Shown one piece after another: positions 8,815 through 18,399 of a DNA stretch of 64,000 bases. Numbering within the stretch: the first letter of the stretch is position 1; every line of letters begins with the position of its first letter. Below the pieces are notes generated by a model. That model was not told where the DNA came from and made no database searches. It saw nothing but the letters and a program-made list of their open reading frames with translations. Where the stretch lies: NCBI GenBank assembly GCA_024636785.1, contig JAGXGK010000015.1, forward strand, positions 62,001-126,000, written 5' to 3'. The translations under genes and the position numbers were made by a program. This DNA comes from Gammaproteobacteria bacterium. GTDB taxonomy: Bacteria; Pseudomonadota; Gammaproteobacteria; SZUA-229.

Positions 8815-10434
8815 ATGAAAAAAACCATCAAAATCGCCATGGTACAGGATAATTTTCTGGTCGGCGATATCAGGGGCAATGCCGACAAAATCATTGAGCT
8901 GTCGCATGTGGCTGGCGTGGCGGGTGCCGATCTGGTCATATTCCCTGAGCTGGCACTGGCAGGCTATCCGCCGGAAGATCTGCTCTATCGCCGCAGTTTT
9001 ATCGCCCAGGTCGAGCTTGAGCTGGCGCGCATCGAGTTGCAGGTCAACGATATTGATGTGCTGCTGGGGGTGCCTGAATATATTGATCAGAAACGCTATA
9101 ACGCCGCGGTCTGGCTACGCGACGGCAAGCGTATCGCCAGTTATCACAAACAGACCCTGCCCAACTATTCTGTTTTTGATGAGGCGCGTTATTTTACTGC
9201 GGGGTCGCAGAGTGTTGTGGTTGAGTTGCAGGGGGTGCGCTTCGGAGTGGCGATTTGTGAAGATGTCTGGCAGCCGCAGCCGCTGGCCGGGGCGAAGGCC
9301 GCCGGGGCCGAGGTGATGCTGGTACTCAACGCCTCGCCGTATCATGTCGGCAAATACGAGGAGCGGGTGCAGGTGCTGGCGCAGCGCTGCCGGGAAAACC
9401 GGATGCCGATACTGTATTTGAACATGGTCGGCGGTCAGGATGAGCTGGTGTTTGATGGTGAATCGCTGGTCATGGGTGCGGATGCTGAGCTGGTGGCGCG
9501 TTTACCGGCATTCGAGTCTTGTATCGATTATTTCAATGTCACGGCTAATCAGGTTACGGCGGTGCACCAACGCGATCTTGCCGCCCTGCGCGAAGAGGAG
9601 GCCATTTATAAGGCGCTGGTGCTGGGGGTGAGGGATTATGTCTACAAAAACGGCTTTGTCGGCGTGATCATCGGTTTGTCCGGCGGCGTTGACTCGGCGT
9701 TGACGCTGGCGATTGCCGTGGATGCGCTGGGCGCCGAACACGTGCACACGGTGATGATGCCGACCCGATACACTGCCGATATGAGTCTGGATGATGCCCG
9801 GGCCGAGGCCGAGATACTGGGCGTGCAATATGATGTGATTCCTATCGAGTCGGTATTCGAACAATTTCTCGAACTGCTGCAGGACGTTTTTGCGGGCAAG
9901 GAGCCGGATGCCACGGAAGAGAATATTCAGGCACGCTGTCGCGGTCTGATTCTGATGGCGATTTCCAACAAGAGCGGGCGCATGCTGCTGAGTACCGGCA
10001 ACAAAAGCGAAATGTCAGTGGGTTACACTACGCTTTACGGCGACATGTCGGGCGGTTTTGCGCCGCTGAAAGATGTCAGCAAAACCCGTGTCTACCAGCT
10101 GTGTCGCTATCGAAACAGCCTGGGCGAGGTGATCCCCGAGCGCGTGATCACCCGACCCCCGTCAGCCGAATTACGCCCGGATCAGTGCGACCAGGATTCC
10201 CTGCCTGATTATGAGGTGCTGGATCGTATTCTGGAGATGTCAGTGGAACAGGATATGCCGATCAACGATGTAGTCGCCACCGGTCTGGATCGAGCCGTGG
10301 TCGAGCAGATTATCACCATGGTGCAGCGCAATGAATACAAACGCCGCCAGGCCGCACCGGGCGTGCGCATAACACGCCGCGCCTTCGGCCGCGACCGACG
10401 TTACCCGATTACCTCGGGATACCGCCAGGATTGA
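8815..10434 (+). CDS. nadE: Glutamine-dependent NAD+ synthetase
   Basis: 539 residues with two domains. The N-terminal nitrilase-type glutaminase (1-260) shows the Glu-Lys-Cys triad: Glu in FPELALAGYPPEDLL, Lys in YHKQTLPNYSVFDEARYF, Cys in GVAICEDVW. The C-terminal synthetase (about 265-539) carries the PP-loop SGGVDSAL and STGNKSEMSVGYTTLYGD. It converts nicotinate adenine dinucleotide to NAD+, taking ammonia from glutamine. Transcribed away from pilS. The quinolinate synthase gene nadA, from the start of the same pathway, lies 11 kb downstream. A family A repeat follows the gene. Confidence 0.97.
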   Translation: MKKTIKIAMVQDNFLVGDIRGNADKIIELSHVAGVAGADLVIFPELALAGYPPEDLLYRRSFIAQVELELARIELQVNDIDVLLGVPEYIDQKRYNAAVWLRDGKRIASYHKQTLPNYSVFDEARYFTAGSQSVVVELQGVRFGVAICEDVWQPQPLAGAKAAGAEVMLVLNASPYHVGKYEERVQVLAQRCRENRMPILYLNMVGGQDELVFDGESLVMGADAELVARLPAFESCIDYFNVTANQVTAVHQRDLAALREEEAIYKALVLGVRDYVYKNGFVGVIIGLSGGVDSALTLAIAVDALGAEHVHTVMMPTRYTADMSLDDARAEAEILGVQYDVIPIESVFEQFLELLQDVFAGKEPDATEENIQARCRGLILMAISNKSGRMLLSTGNKSEMSVGYTTLYGDMSGGFAPLKDVSKTRVYQLCRYRNSLGEVIPERVITRPPSAELRPDQCDQDSLPDYEVLDRILEMSVEQDMPINDVVATGLDRAVVEQIITMVQRNEYKRRQAAPGVRITRRAFGRDRRYPITSGYRQD

Positions 10435-10459
10435 GCGTTGGTGGCAATAAAGGCAATTG

Positions 10460-10605
10460 GTCCGCAGATAAAAACAAGTGCTTTAATCCGCGAAGAACGC
10501 GAAAGACGTGAAAAAACAAATAATTAAGGTTTTTTCGCGTTCTTGGCGTTCTTCGAGGATATAGGTTTTGACTTTATCTGCGTTTATCTGTGTTCATCTG
10601 CGGAC
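10460..10605. repeat. Large inverted-repeat element, family A, copy 2
   Basis: About 146 bp between the convergent nadE and bamD genes. It begins GTCCGCAGATAAAAACAAGT and ends CATCTGCGGAC, with inner arms TCCGCGAAGAACGCGAAA and TTTTTCGCGTTCTTGGCG. The left 40 bp match copy 1 (ACAAGTGCTTTAATCCGCGA) almost exactly. It may also terminate the two flanking transcripts, since no ordinary terminator is visible there. Confidence 0.85.
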
Positions 10606-10633
10606 TGAACATCTTTTTTCACTGAATATCTTT

Positions 10634-11455
10634 TTAATTCAGGTTGCGGGCCACGGCGGGGGGGGCGCCGAGCTGATCTTCCGGTGAGGCTATTTTCTGT
10701 TCAGAGTCGACCTTATTCATGCTGAGTACACGTTCTGCGTCGGTGGCGAGGTCGGGGATGCCGAGGTTTTTGTAACCCTCAACCATGATCTCCAGCGCGC
10801 GGTGGCTCCAGATGGAGTCCTGGTACTGTTCGATGACATTTTTTGCGCGATTGATGGCTGATAACCAGGTTTCGCGTTCGATATAAAATTCAGCGATATC
10901 AATCTCTTTCTGAGCCAGTTTGTTACGTAAAAAAACCATTCTCTGGTGAGCATCACCCGCATAGTCGCTGTCAGGGTAGAGGCGTACCAGCGTGGAAAAG
11001 TCGTTGTAGGCCTGCAATATCACCGAGGCATCGTGGCGGGCATGGTCACGGGGAATCCAGTTATCCATAAAACCGGAGCCGCGATTAAAATTCACCAGCC
11101 CCTTCAGGTAATAGGCGTAATCGATGTGGGGATCTCTGGGATGCAGGCGCATGAAACGGTTGGCGGCGCTGATCGCGGATTCGGGTTCATCAAATTTGTA
11201 ATAGGCGTAAGCCACATCCAGCTGCGCCTGTTTGGCGTAAGGGTCGAAAGGGAACTGTGCTTCCAGGGTTTCGAGGTTGTTGATAGCCGTCTGGAACTCG
11301 CCGTTATCCAGTGACGATTTGGCTTCGTCATAATAGTCTTTGGCGGTCCAACCGGCTTTTGGATCCGCGCTCATGGTGCTACAGGCCGAGAGCAATAGTG
11401 AACCTGCAATGAAGAGCAGGGGAAGCAGCGGGCGGGTGAAGGTCTCTTTATGCAT
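10634..11455 (-). CDS. bamD: Outer-membrane assembly lipoprotein BamD
   Basis: 273 residues from the ATG at 11455. This start is preferred to an in-frame TTG 15 bp upstream because a GAG ribosome site sits at correct spacing and the signal sequence MHKETFTRPLLPLLFIAGS then leads straight to the lipobox LLLSAC. The mature protein has about five TPR-like helical repeats (for example YAKQAQLDVAYAYYKFDEPE and HIDYAYYLKGLVNFNRG). BamD is the essential partner of BamA in beta-barrel insertion. It is divergent from rluD, a common gammaproteobacterial pairing. Confidence 0.95.
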   Translation of the reverse strand: MHKETFTRPLLPLLFIAGSLLLSACSTMSADPKAGWTAKDYYDEAKSSLDNGEFQTAINNLETLEAQFPFDPYAKQAQLDVAYAYYKFDEPESAISAANRFMRLHPRDPHIDYAYYLKGLVNFNRGSGFMDNWIPRDHARHDASVILQAYNDFSTLVRLYPDSDYAGDAHQRMVFLRNKLAQKEIDIAEFYIERETWLSAINRAKNVIEQYQDSIWSHRALEIMVEGYKNLGIPDLATDAERVLSMNKVDSEQKIASPEDQLGAPPAVARNLN

Positions 11456-11604
11456 AATCAGCTCGATCAATAGTGTCAGTTGTTATGGGTTATCCGTTAG
11501 AATAGCCCATTATAACTAAGTTCCTTATGATGCTGTTACTTTGTGTTGCTGCGATTTTTTGCCACTTTTATTTCTAATCCATCTTTTGCGCTGTAATTTT
11601 TTCC

Positions 11605-12564
11605 ATGCCTGATATTCAGACCACCTTTAGTATTCCCGAAGCGTTATCCGGTCAGCGGCTGGATGTCGTGCTCGCCGAGCTGATGCCCGATTATTCCCGT
11701 AGCCGTTTAAAGCAGTGGCTGCTGGAAGGTCAGATTCTGCTCGACGGCCGCTCCGTGCCGCCTAAAACCAAGGTCTACAGTGAGCAGCAGCTGGTGCTGG
11801 AGGTGAAAGTGGCCGATGTTGAAGATGAGGACGTGGCCGAAGATATTCCTCTGGATATCGTTTATGAAGATGAGTCGCTGTTGATCATCAACAAACCGGC
11901 CGGACTGGTGGTGCATCCTGCCGCCGGTAACCGGAGCGGCACCCTGCAAAATGCCCTGCTTTTTTATGACCGCAATCTGGCCGAGGTGCCACGCGCGGGC
12001 ATCGTGCATCGTCTGGACAAGGACACCAGCGGTCTGATGGTGGTGGCGCGAACTTTGATCGCGCATAAATACCTGGTCGAACAGATTCAGCAGCGCGAAG
12101 TTCACCGCGAATATCAGACCGTGGTGCATGGCGTGATGACCGGTGGCGGCACAGTGGATGAGCCCATTGGCCGTCATGCTCGAGATCGAATTCGCATGAC
12201 CGTGCGCGAAGATGGCCGGCCATCGGTGACGCATTATCGTGTGCTGGAGCGTTTTCGTCAGCACACCCATCTGTACGTCAAACTGGAGACCGGCCGCACC
12301 CATCAGATTCGGGTGCACATGCAGCATTTGCGTCACCCGGTGGTGGGCGACCCGGTGTATGCGGGGCGTTCACGTCTCCCGCCCGGTGCCGCGCCTGATT
12401 TCCTTGAGGTGCTGAAAAACTTCAACCGTCAGGCGCTGCATGCCTGGCGACTGGGTCTGCATCATCCCGAAACCGGCGAGCTCATGCAGTGGGAGGCGCC
12501 CCTGCCGGAAGATATGCAGCAGCTGATCGAGGCCATGAAGGAAGATCTGGCGCATGGCGGATAA
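11605..12564 (+). CDS. rluD: 23S rRNA pseudouridine synthase RluD
   Basis: 319 residues. An N-terminal S4 RNA-binding domain (about 15-75, GQRLDVVLAELMPDYSRSRL) is followed by the RluA-family catalytic domain with HRLDKDTSGLMVVA, in which the Asp is the nucleophile, and RTHQIRVHMQHLRHPVVGDP. RluD makes pseudouridines 1911, 1915 and 1917 in helix 69 of 23S rRNA. The order bamD (divergent), rluD, pgeF, clpB is conserved in gammaproteobacteria and separates it from RluA and RluC. It overlaps pgeF by 11 bp. Confidence 0.95.
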   Translation: MPDIQTTFSIPEALSGQRLDVVLAELMPDYSRSRLKQWLLEGQILLDGRSVPPKTKVYSEQQLVLEVKVADVEDEDVAEDIPLDIVYEDESLLIINKPAGLVVHPAAGNRSGTLQNALLFYDRNLAEVPRAGIVHRLDKDTSGLMVVARTLIAHKYLVEQIQQREVHREYQTVVHGVMTGGGTVDEPIGRHARDRIRMTVREDGRPSVTHYRVLERFRQHTHLYVKLETGRTHQIRVHMQHLRHPVVGDPVYAGRSRLPPGAAPDFLEVLKNFNRQALHAWRLGLHHPETGELMQWEAPLPEDMQQLIEAMKEDLAHGG

Positions 12565-13312
12565 AGTTGTAGATTCCATCCCCGCTGACTGGCCTGCGCC
12601 GCAAAACATACGGGCCTTCACCACCACCCGAAAAAACGGCTTTAGTTCAGGTTCGTACGCGAGTCTGAATCTGGCTCAGCATGTTGGCGATGATGCGGTA
12701 ACCGTGGCGCGCAATCGCGACTGGCTGAGCGAGCATTTCCAGCTGCCGACACCGCCACTCTGGCTGACGCAGACCCACAGCAACAACATCATTACCGCAG
12801 ATGCTTATCAAAACACCGCGCTACCGCCCGAAGCCGATGCCGCCTGGACGGCGACGCCGGGGCTTGTGTGTGCCGTGCTGACTGCCGATTGTCTGCCGGT
12901 ATTTTTTGCCGGCAGGCAGGGTGATCGTGTGGCGGTGGCACACGCCGGCTGGCGCGGCGCTTTGAATGGCGTTATCAGCGAGAGCTTTGCCGCTCTGAAT
13001 ATTCCCCCCGAAGAGTGTCTGGTCTGGCTCGGCCCCGCCATCGGTGCCGCCGCCTTTGAAGTCGGGCCGGAGGTGTATCAGGCTTTTACCCGCAAGAGCG
13101 CGGACAACTTCAGCGCTTTCACCCGCAAAGATGAGCAGCACTGGCTGTGCGATATTTATCAACTGGCGCGAATCGAATTGCAACAACTGGGCATCGAATC
13201 CATTTATGGTGGCGGGCTGTGCACCTGTTCGGATGAAGCGCATTTTTACTCCTTCCGCCGCGACGGTGCCCGAAGCGGACGCATGGCCAGCCTGATCTGG
13301 CTTGATGTTTAA
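12554..13312 (+). CDS. pgeF: Peptidoglycan editing factor / multicopper-type purine nucleoside enzyme PgeF (YfiH)
   Basis: 252 residues of the YfiH/DUF152 (Cu-oxidase_4) family. Visible motifs are LTQTHSNN, TADCLPVFFA, AHAGWRGALNG, GPAIG, CTCSDEAHF and FRRDGARSGRMASLIWL, which carry the His and Cys metal ligands. Members act on purine nucleosides and in E. coli correct misincorporation of serine into peptidoglycan precursors. The exact substrate here is not shown by sequence. The ATG lies inside the end of rluD with an 11-bp overlap, so translation is likely coupled. Confidence 0.93.
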   Translation: MADKVVDSIPADWPAPQNIRAFTTTRKNGFSSGSYASLNLAQHVGDDAVTVARNRDWLSEHFQLPTPPLWLTQTHSNNIITADAYQNTALPPEADAAWTATPGLVCAVLTADCLPVFFAGRQGDRVAVAHAGWRGALNGVISESFAALNIPPEECLVWLGPAIGAAAFEVGPEVYQAFTRKSADNFSAFTRKDEQHWLCDIYQLARIELQQLGIESIYGGGLCTCSDEAHFYSFRRDGARSGRMASLIWLDV

Positions 13313-13318
13313 AATATA

Positions 13319-13342
13319 GTTGGCAGTTGGCAGTTGGCAGTT
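13319..13342. repeat. Triple TTGGCAG heptamer repeat, family C, copy 1
   Basis: Just after the pgeF stop there are three tandem copies of the heptamer TTGGCAG. The same three-unit block occurs in inverse orientation at 57711-57734. It is joined to a family A repeat here and to a different repeat there. Confidence 0.75.
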
Positions 13343-13388
13343 AAAGGCAAAAGCGGATCTGCGAAAACGTTTAAGCAAAAACTACTTG

Positions 13389-13516
13389 GTCCGCAGATGA
13401 ACGCAGATAAAGTCAAAACTTATGTCCGCGAAGAACGCGAAAAAACCTTAATTATTTGTTTTTTTCGCGTCTTTCGCGTTCTTCGCGGATTAAAGCCTTT
13501 GTTCTTATCTGTGGAC
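13389..13516. repeat. Large inverted-repeat element, family A, copy 3
   Basis: About 128 bp between pgeF and clpB. It begins GTCCGCAGATGAACGCAGAT and ends TTATCTGTGGAC. The inner arms TCCGCGAAGAACGCGAAAAA and TTTTTCGCGTCTTTCGCGT flank the centre ACCTTAATTATTTG, so a long hairpin is expected. It is the shortest of the three family A copies. Confidence 0.85.
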
Positions 13517-13560
13517 TAATGCCTTTTGAACTACCTGTTTGAAATCGCCGGCATAAGGCA

Positions 13561-13587
13561 TTGAAATCTCAGTGTCTGTCCTCATAT
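13561..13587 (+). promoter_or_regulatory. Candidate sigma-32 heat-shock promoter of clpB
   Basis: TTGAAA (13561-13566), a 13-base spacer, then CCTCATAT (13580-13587). The sigma-32 consensus is CTTGAAA-N13..15-CCCCATNT, so only one base differs in the -10 box, and the base before TTGAAA is A instead of C. It ends 33 bp before the clpB ATG. ClpB is a classic heat-shock gene. Confidence 0.7.
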
Positions 13588-13620
13588 ATAAAGCATATAA
13601 AAATTATTGAGGCTTACTTT

Positions 13621-16227
13621 ATGAGAATGGATCGTTTAACCAGTAAATTCCAGGTTGCTCTGGCTGATGCGCAGTCGCTTGCGCTGGGTCGTGACCACGC
13701 TTTTATCGAACCGGTACATCTGATGCTGGCGCTGCTTGATCAGAGTGGCAGCACGGTGCGCCATCTGCTCAGTAGCACCGGTGTGAATGTCGATTTGCTG
13801 ACCAGTAAGTTCAATGAAGAGCTGGATCACATGGCGCAGATTGAGAACCATCAGGGCGAAATACAGATTTCTAACGAGATGAATCGCCTGCTCAATCTCA
13901 CTGACAAGCTGGCGCAGAAGCGTAAAGATCAATACATCTCCAGCGAATTGTTCATGCTTGCCGTAGTGGAAGATAAAAGCCGTCTGGGCGATCTGATGCG
14001 TAACGCGGGGGCTAATAAGCAGAGTCTTGAAAAAGCGATTGAGGAGATTCGCGGTGGGCAGAAAGTCGATGACCCGAACGCCGAGGAGCAGCGTCAGGCG
14101 CTGGAGAAATACACCGTCGATCTCACCGAGCGTGCTCAGCAGGGCAAGCTTGATCCGGTGATTGGTCGTGACGAAGAAATTCGCCGCACCATTCAGGTAT
14201 TGCAGCGACGCACCAAAAACAACCCCGTGCTCATTGGCGAACCCGGCGTCGGCAAAACCGCCATCGTTGAAGGTCTGGCGCAGCGCATTATTAACGGCGA
14301 AGTGCCCGACGGTATAAAAAACAAACGGGTGCTGTCGCTGGATATGGGCGCGCTGATCGCCGGGGCAAAATTCCGTGGTGAGTTTGAAGAGCGTCTGAAA
14401 GCCGTGCTGAGCGATCTGTCGAAACAGGAAGGCCAGGTGATTTTATTTATCGACGAATTGCACACCATGGTCGGCGCGGGTAAAGCCGAAGGTTCGATGG
14501 ATGCCGGTAACATGCTCAAGCCCGCCCTGGCGCGAGGCGAGTTGCATTGTGTCGGCGCGACAACACTGGACGAGTATCGTCAGTACATCGAAAAAGATGC
14601 CGCTCTCGAACGGCGTTTCCAGAAAGTGCTGGTGGACGAGCCCAGTGTTGAAGATACCGTGGCCATCCTTCGTGGTTTGAAAGAGCGTTATGAGGTGCAT
14701 CACGGCGTCGATATTACCGACCCCGCGATTGTCGCCGCAGCCACATTATCGTATCGCTACATCAGTGACCGGCGCTTGCCGGACAAGGCGATTGATCTGA
14801 TTGATGAAGCGGCCAGTCGTATTCGCATGGAAATCGATTCCAAACCCGAAGTGATGGATCGACTCGATCGCAGAATTATTCAGTTGAAAATTGAACGCGA
14901 AGCGCTGAAAAAAGACACCGATAAAGCCACCTTGCAACGCCTGAAAAATCTGGAAGAAGAGCTCGATGAACTGGAAAAAGAGTACAGCGATCTGGAAGAG
15001 CAGTGGATGTCCGAAAAACTGGCGGTGCAGGGTTCCACAAACATCAAGGAAGAGCTGGAGCGGGCGCGTCAGGAGCTGGAAACAGCAGGTCGCGCCGGTG
15101 ATTTGAGTCGTATGTCCGAACTGCAATATGGCCGTATTCCCGAACTGGAAAAACAGCTCACACAGGCCGCACATGCTGAAGAAAAAGAGCCTACCGAAGG
15201 CCAGCTATTACGAAACAAGGTCACTGGTGATGAGATCGCAGAAATCGTTGCCCGCTGGACCGGTATACCGGTGAGCAGGATGCTGGAAGGCGAGCAGCAA
15301 AAGCTGCTGCAGATGGAAAAGGTGCTGGAAAAACAGGTCGTGGGTCAGGATGAGGCGGTTGTTGCGGTAGCTAATGCCATACGCCGTTCACGCGCCGGGC
15401 TGTCTGACCCCGGCAAGCCCAATGGCTCGTTCATGTTTTTCGGCCCCACCGGCGTAGGTAAAACCGAGCTGACCAAGGCGCTGGCTTTGTTCATGTTTGA
15501 TACTGAAGATGCCATGATCCGTCTGGACATGTCCGAGTATATGGAAAAACATTCGGTCGCCCGTTTGATTGGCGCGCCTCCCGGTTATGTTGGTTATGAG
15601 GAGGGCGGTTATTTAACCGAGGCGGTTCGACGCAAACCTTATTCGGTTATCCTGCTGGATGAAATCGAAAAGGCGCATCCCGATGTTTTCAATATCCTGT
15701 TGCAGGTGCTCGATGATGGCCGTCTGACCGACAGTCAGGGGCGCACGGTGGATTTTAGAAACACCGTGATTATCATGACCTCGAATCTGGGCTCGCATCA
15801 GATTCAGGAGTTATCGGGCAGCGCTAATTATGACGCAATGAAAGCGGCGGTGATGGAAATCGCCGGCCAGCATTTCAGGCCGGAATTCATCAACCGGGTC
15901 GATGAGACGGTGGTGTTTCAACCGCTGGGTCGAGAGCAGATCCGCGAGATTGCGAAAATGCAGGTCGGGCATCTACGACAACGTCTTGAGGAACAGGATA
16001 TCGCCATTGAGCTGTCTGAAGCCGCGCTGGACAAGCTGGGCGAAGCCGGCTTCGATCCGGTCTATGGAGCACGCCCATTGAAGCGAGCCATACAGCAGTA
16101 CCTCGAAAACCCGCTGGCACAACAGCTGTTACTGGGTGAGTATATGGCCGGTGATGTGATTAAAGTGGACGTTAAGGAAGACCAGCTGGTTTTTAGCAAA
16201 GTTAAGCCGGTAAGCGTTGCGGTTTAG
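13621..16227 (+). CDS. clpB: Disaggregase chaperone ClpB
   Basis: 868 residues from the ATG at 13621, giving [19 protein letters not shown], colinear with E. coli ClpB. A further upstream TTG is rejected because it is part of the -35 box. Order: Clp N-domain (1-145), NBD1 with [10 protein letters not shown] and [16 protein letters not shown], the coiled-coil M-domain (about 405-525, highly charged, [18 protein letters not shown]), then NBD2 with [14 protein letters not shown] and [14 protein letters not shown]. ClpB rescues aggregated proteins with DnaK. A heat-shock-type promoter precedes it and a strong terminator follows. Confidence 0.97.
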   Translation: MRMDRLTSKFQVALADAQSLALGRDHAFIEPVHLMLALLDQSGSTVRHLLSSTGVNVDLLTSKFNEELDHMAQIENHQGEIQISNEMNRLLNLTDKLAQKRKDQYISSELFMLAVVEDKSRLGDLMRNAGANKQSLEKAIEEIRGGQKVDDPNAEEQRQALEKYTVDLTERAQQGKLDPVIGRDEEIRRTIQVLQRRTKNNPVLIGEPGVGKTAIVEGLAQRIINGEVPDGIKNKRVLSLDMGALIAGAKFRGEFEERLKAVLSDLSKQEGQVILFIDELHTMVGAGKAEGSMDAGNMLKPALARGELHCVGATTLDEYRQYIEKDAALERRFQKVLVDEPSVEDTVAILRGLKERYEVHHGVDITDPAIVAAATLSYRYISDRRLPDKAIDLIDEAASRIRMEIDSKPEVMDRLDRRIIQLKIEREALKKDTDKATLQRLKNLEEELDELEKEYSDLEEQWMSEKLAVQGSTNIKEELERARQELETAGRAGDLSRMSELQYGRIPELEKQLTQAAHAEEKEPTEGQLLRNKVTGDEIAEIVARWTGIPVSRMLEGEQQKLLQMEKVLEKQVVGQDEAVVAVANAIRRSRAGLSDPGKPNGSFMFFGPTGVGKTELTKALALFMFDTEDAMIRLDMSEYMEKHSVARLIGAPPGYVGYEEGGYLTEAVRRKPYSVILLDEIEKAHPDVFNILLQVLDDGRLTDSQGRTVDFRNTVIIMTSNLGSHQIQELSGSANYDAMKAAVMEIAGQHFRPEFINRVDETVVFQPLGREQIREIAKMQVGHLRQRLEEQDIAIELSEAALDKLGEAGFDPVYGARPLKRAIQQYLENPLAQQLLLGEYMAGDVIKVDVKEDQLVFSKVKPVSVAV

Positions 16228-16246
16228 AAAGCAGCCACCGCTAAAT

Positions 16247-16282
16247 AAAAAAGCGAACCGGTATACCGGGTTCGCTTTTTTT
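16247..16282. terminator. Bidirectional terminator between clpB and the GGDEF/EAL gene
   Basis: The stem AAGCGAACC / GGTTCGCTT encloses the smaller palindrome CCGGTATACCGG and is flanked by A6 on one side and T7 on the other. It serves clpB (plus) and the convergent GGDEF/EAL gene (minus), whose TAA stop lies in the T-run. Confidence 0.9.
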
Positions 16283-18272
16283 ATGGCCGGGAATATCTGG
16301 AATTTTCAGAGGAATCCGGCATCAGCTCATCAATAGAAAAGGGCCTGCCGATATAATAGCCCTGTCCATAGGTGACGCCTATTTCGTTTAGCCCGGCCAG
16401 AATGGCGGCGTTTTCAACATGCTCGGCGATGGTTTCGATATTCATGATGCGCCCGATCTGGTTGATCGCCGCCACCATGGCCTGATCAGCTTTGTTTTTA
16501 TCCATTTTATTGACTATGCTGCCATCTATTTTTAGATAGTCGACCGGCAGATTCTTCAGGTAGGTGAAAGAGGACATGCCGCTGCCAAAATCATCCAGCG
16601 CAAACAGGCAGTGTGCCTGTTTGAGCTGGGTGATGAAACTGATTGCCTGCTCCATGTTTTTTATCGCGGCGGTTTCTGTTATCTCGAAACAGATGGAACA
16701 TTCGGGAATCTTGTGAGTGTTTAACAGATCAAGTACATAATCACAAAATGACTGGTCGGTAATAGAGTTGGCAGACAGATTGACAAAAATTCGCGGTATT
16801 TTTGCTTGTCCCGATTGATGCAGGGCTTCAATTTTTTTGATTACCTCGTGCACAACCCAGACATCAACAGCACGCATCAGGTTGAAACGCTCAGCGGCGG
16901 GAATGTATTCACCGGGTGAGATAATGTTGCCTTCGTCATCTTTCAGGCGCAGCAAAACTTCAAACATGGTGTCAGTGTTGCGGCTGCTTACAGCGGTAAT
17001 GGGCTGAACATAAAGCTTGAAACGCTGATCTTTCAGCGAGGTTTCGATGTCGGCTACCCAGCTTAATTCCTGGTGTATTTTTTTAACATGTTCATCATTC
17101 AGTTCATGAACATGAACGCGATTTCGTCCCATGTCTTTGGCGGCGTAACAGGCGACGTCAGCCTCGCTCATCAGGCAGGTGACGTTTTTTGTATCTCTGT
17201 TGACAGGTACTAGCCCTATGCTGACGCCAATATGAAAGGTTCTGTTTTCCCATTTGAATTTGTAATTCCTGACCAGGTTGACAATACCTTCAGAGATTTC
17301 CAGGGCTTTTTCCAAAGAGCATCTTTCCATTAGAATTCCAAACTCATCACCACCCAGGCGCCCCAACGTATCGTGGCGACGAATTTTTTCGTGAATGAGT
17401 TCTGATATGCAGATTAGAAGCTGATCGCCTGCGTTATGCCCGCAAGTGTCATTGATAATTTTGAACTGGTCCAGGTCTAGAAAGCAGAGTGCGTGTTCGA
17501 GATTTTTTTCTTGAGCAGTTTTAACGGCGAGTTGCAGGCGATACTCAAACTCCTTTCTGTTGGGAAGATGAGTCAGGGCATCGTGGTGGGCCTGAAAATA
17601 GATTTCTTTATTTTTTCTAGTAGTTTCACGAATGGCAAATATTGAAATAGTGATACCCAGAAACAGAGCAAGTGTAGATATGGTTATAATCAGGCTGTGG
17701 GTTTTTTCGTTGACGCGAATGTGTGTATCCAGGGCATACTGAGCATTACTGTTCTGCATTTCGACCAGTTCATCCAGATGGTTGAGAACTTTCTGGCGGG
17801 CAAAATAAGCCTCGCGTTGCGCATGCTTAACCTCGGTATCGGCGGCGTCATGGGTGAGTAATATTTCAGCTGCCAGATTGTTAATACTGTGGCCCTTTAT
17901 GCTAGCTAGTCTTATTTTTTCAAGTAGATCCTCTTCATCACTGTCCATTTCATAACGAAGTAGAAGGTCGCGGTCAGCTCGAAAATTGGCGGCATGGTGG
18001 GCCAGCAAGGGGAATAATTCAAGGCGCTCGAAATGATCATCAGTGAGATACATCTGGTTTAAGGTATTGGCGCGCAGACGAACATGGTCGCGCATGGAAT
18101 GCGCGGTTGATATTTTGGCGTTAGTGATTTTTACCAGAGCTTCCATCTTGCTGATAGTCGTGTTCATTTCAGAGAGTGAAATATAGATAACAAATACCAT
18201 CAGGCCCAGCAGGCTACTGAAGCCGAGGAAGATAATCCACGGTGATGAATTTTTATTTATAGGACGGATCAT
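16281..18272 (-). CDS. Membrane diguanylate cyclase / phosphodiesterase (GGDEF-EAL)
   Basis: 663 residues. Two membrane helices (about 13-32 and 190-212) bracket a helical periplasmic sensor of about 155 residues that I do not recognise. The GGDEF domain (about 228-385) has an intact RLGGDEF signature and an RRHD I-site five residues before it. The EAL domain (about 395-650) has EVL in place of EAL but keeps the ExLxR pattern (EVLLRL), DDFGSG, LKIDGSIV, EHVENA and QGYYIGRP, so both activities look possible. It makes or breaks cyclic di-GMP. Monocistronic, convergent with clpB. Which activity dominates cannot be read from sequence. Confidence 0.92.
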   Translation of the reverse strand: MIRPINKNSSPWIIFLGFSSLLGLMVFVIYISLSEMNTTISKMEALVKITNAKISTAHSMRDHVRLRANTLNQMYLTDDHFERLELFPLLAHHAANFRADRDLLLRYEMDSDEEDLLEKIRLASIKGHSINNLAAEILLTHDAADTEVKHAQREAYFARQKVLNHLDELVEMQNSNAQYALDTHIRVNEKTHSLIITISTLALFLGITISIFAIRETTRKNKEIYFQAHHDALTHLPNRKEFEYRLQLAVKTAQEKNLEHALCFLDLDQFKIINDTCGHNAGDQLLICISELIHEKIRRHDTLGRLGGDEFGILMERCSLEKALEISEGIVNLVRNYKFKWENRTFHIGVSIGLVPVNRDTKNVTCLMSEADVACYAAKDMGRNRVHVHELNDEHVKKIHQELSWVADIETSLKDQRFKLYVQPITAVSSRNTDTMFEVLLRLKDDEGNIISPGEYIPAAERFNLMRAVDVWVVHEVIKKIEALHQSGQAKIPRIFVNLSANSITDQSFCDYVLDLLNTHKIPECSICFEITETAAIKNMEQAISFITQLKQAHCLFALDDFGSGMSSFTYLKNLPVDYLKIDGSIVNKMDKNKADQAMVAAINQIGRIMNIETIAEHVENAAILAGLNEIGVTYGQGYYIGRPFSIDELMPDSSENSRYSRP

Positions 18273-18358
18273 GACGCTCTTGATGATTTATATACATTAA
18301 TAATAGCATCGCCGCAGGGCAGATGTTAAAAATGGGTAAAAAGGCCTCTATCTATCTT

Positions 18359-18397
18359 TTAACCTGAATCCGTGGCTTAACCGCGGATTCAGGTTAA
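18359..18397. repeat. Palindromic repeat, family B, copy 1
   Basis: TTAACCTGAATCCGTGG, loop CTTAA, then CCGCGGATTCAGGTTAA: a 17-bp stem with a single mismatch (G-T when folded). A near-identical copy in inverse orientation lies at 33185-33224. It follows the stop of the SDR gene (minus) and may act as its terminator although no T-run follows. Confidence 0.85.
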
Positions 18398-18399
18398 AG

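Noticed and set aside
11707-12336. 209-codon minus-strand frame opposite rluD
   Set aside because: Rich in His, Met and Gln with no domain; shadow of the conserved rluD frame.
13319-13516. Possible CRISPR array (short direct repeats next to a palindrome)
   Set aside because: The repeats are 7-bp tandem units without spacers and no cas genes are present; they are family C and A elements.
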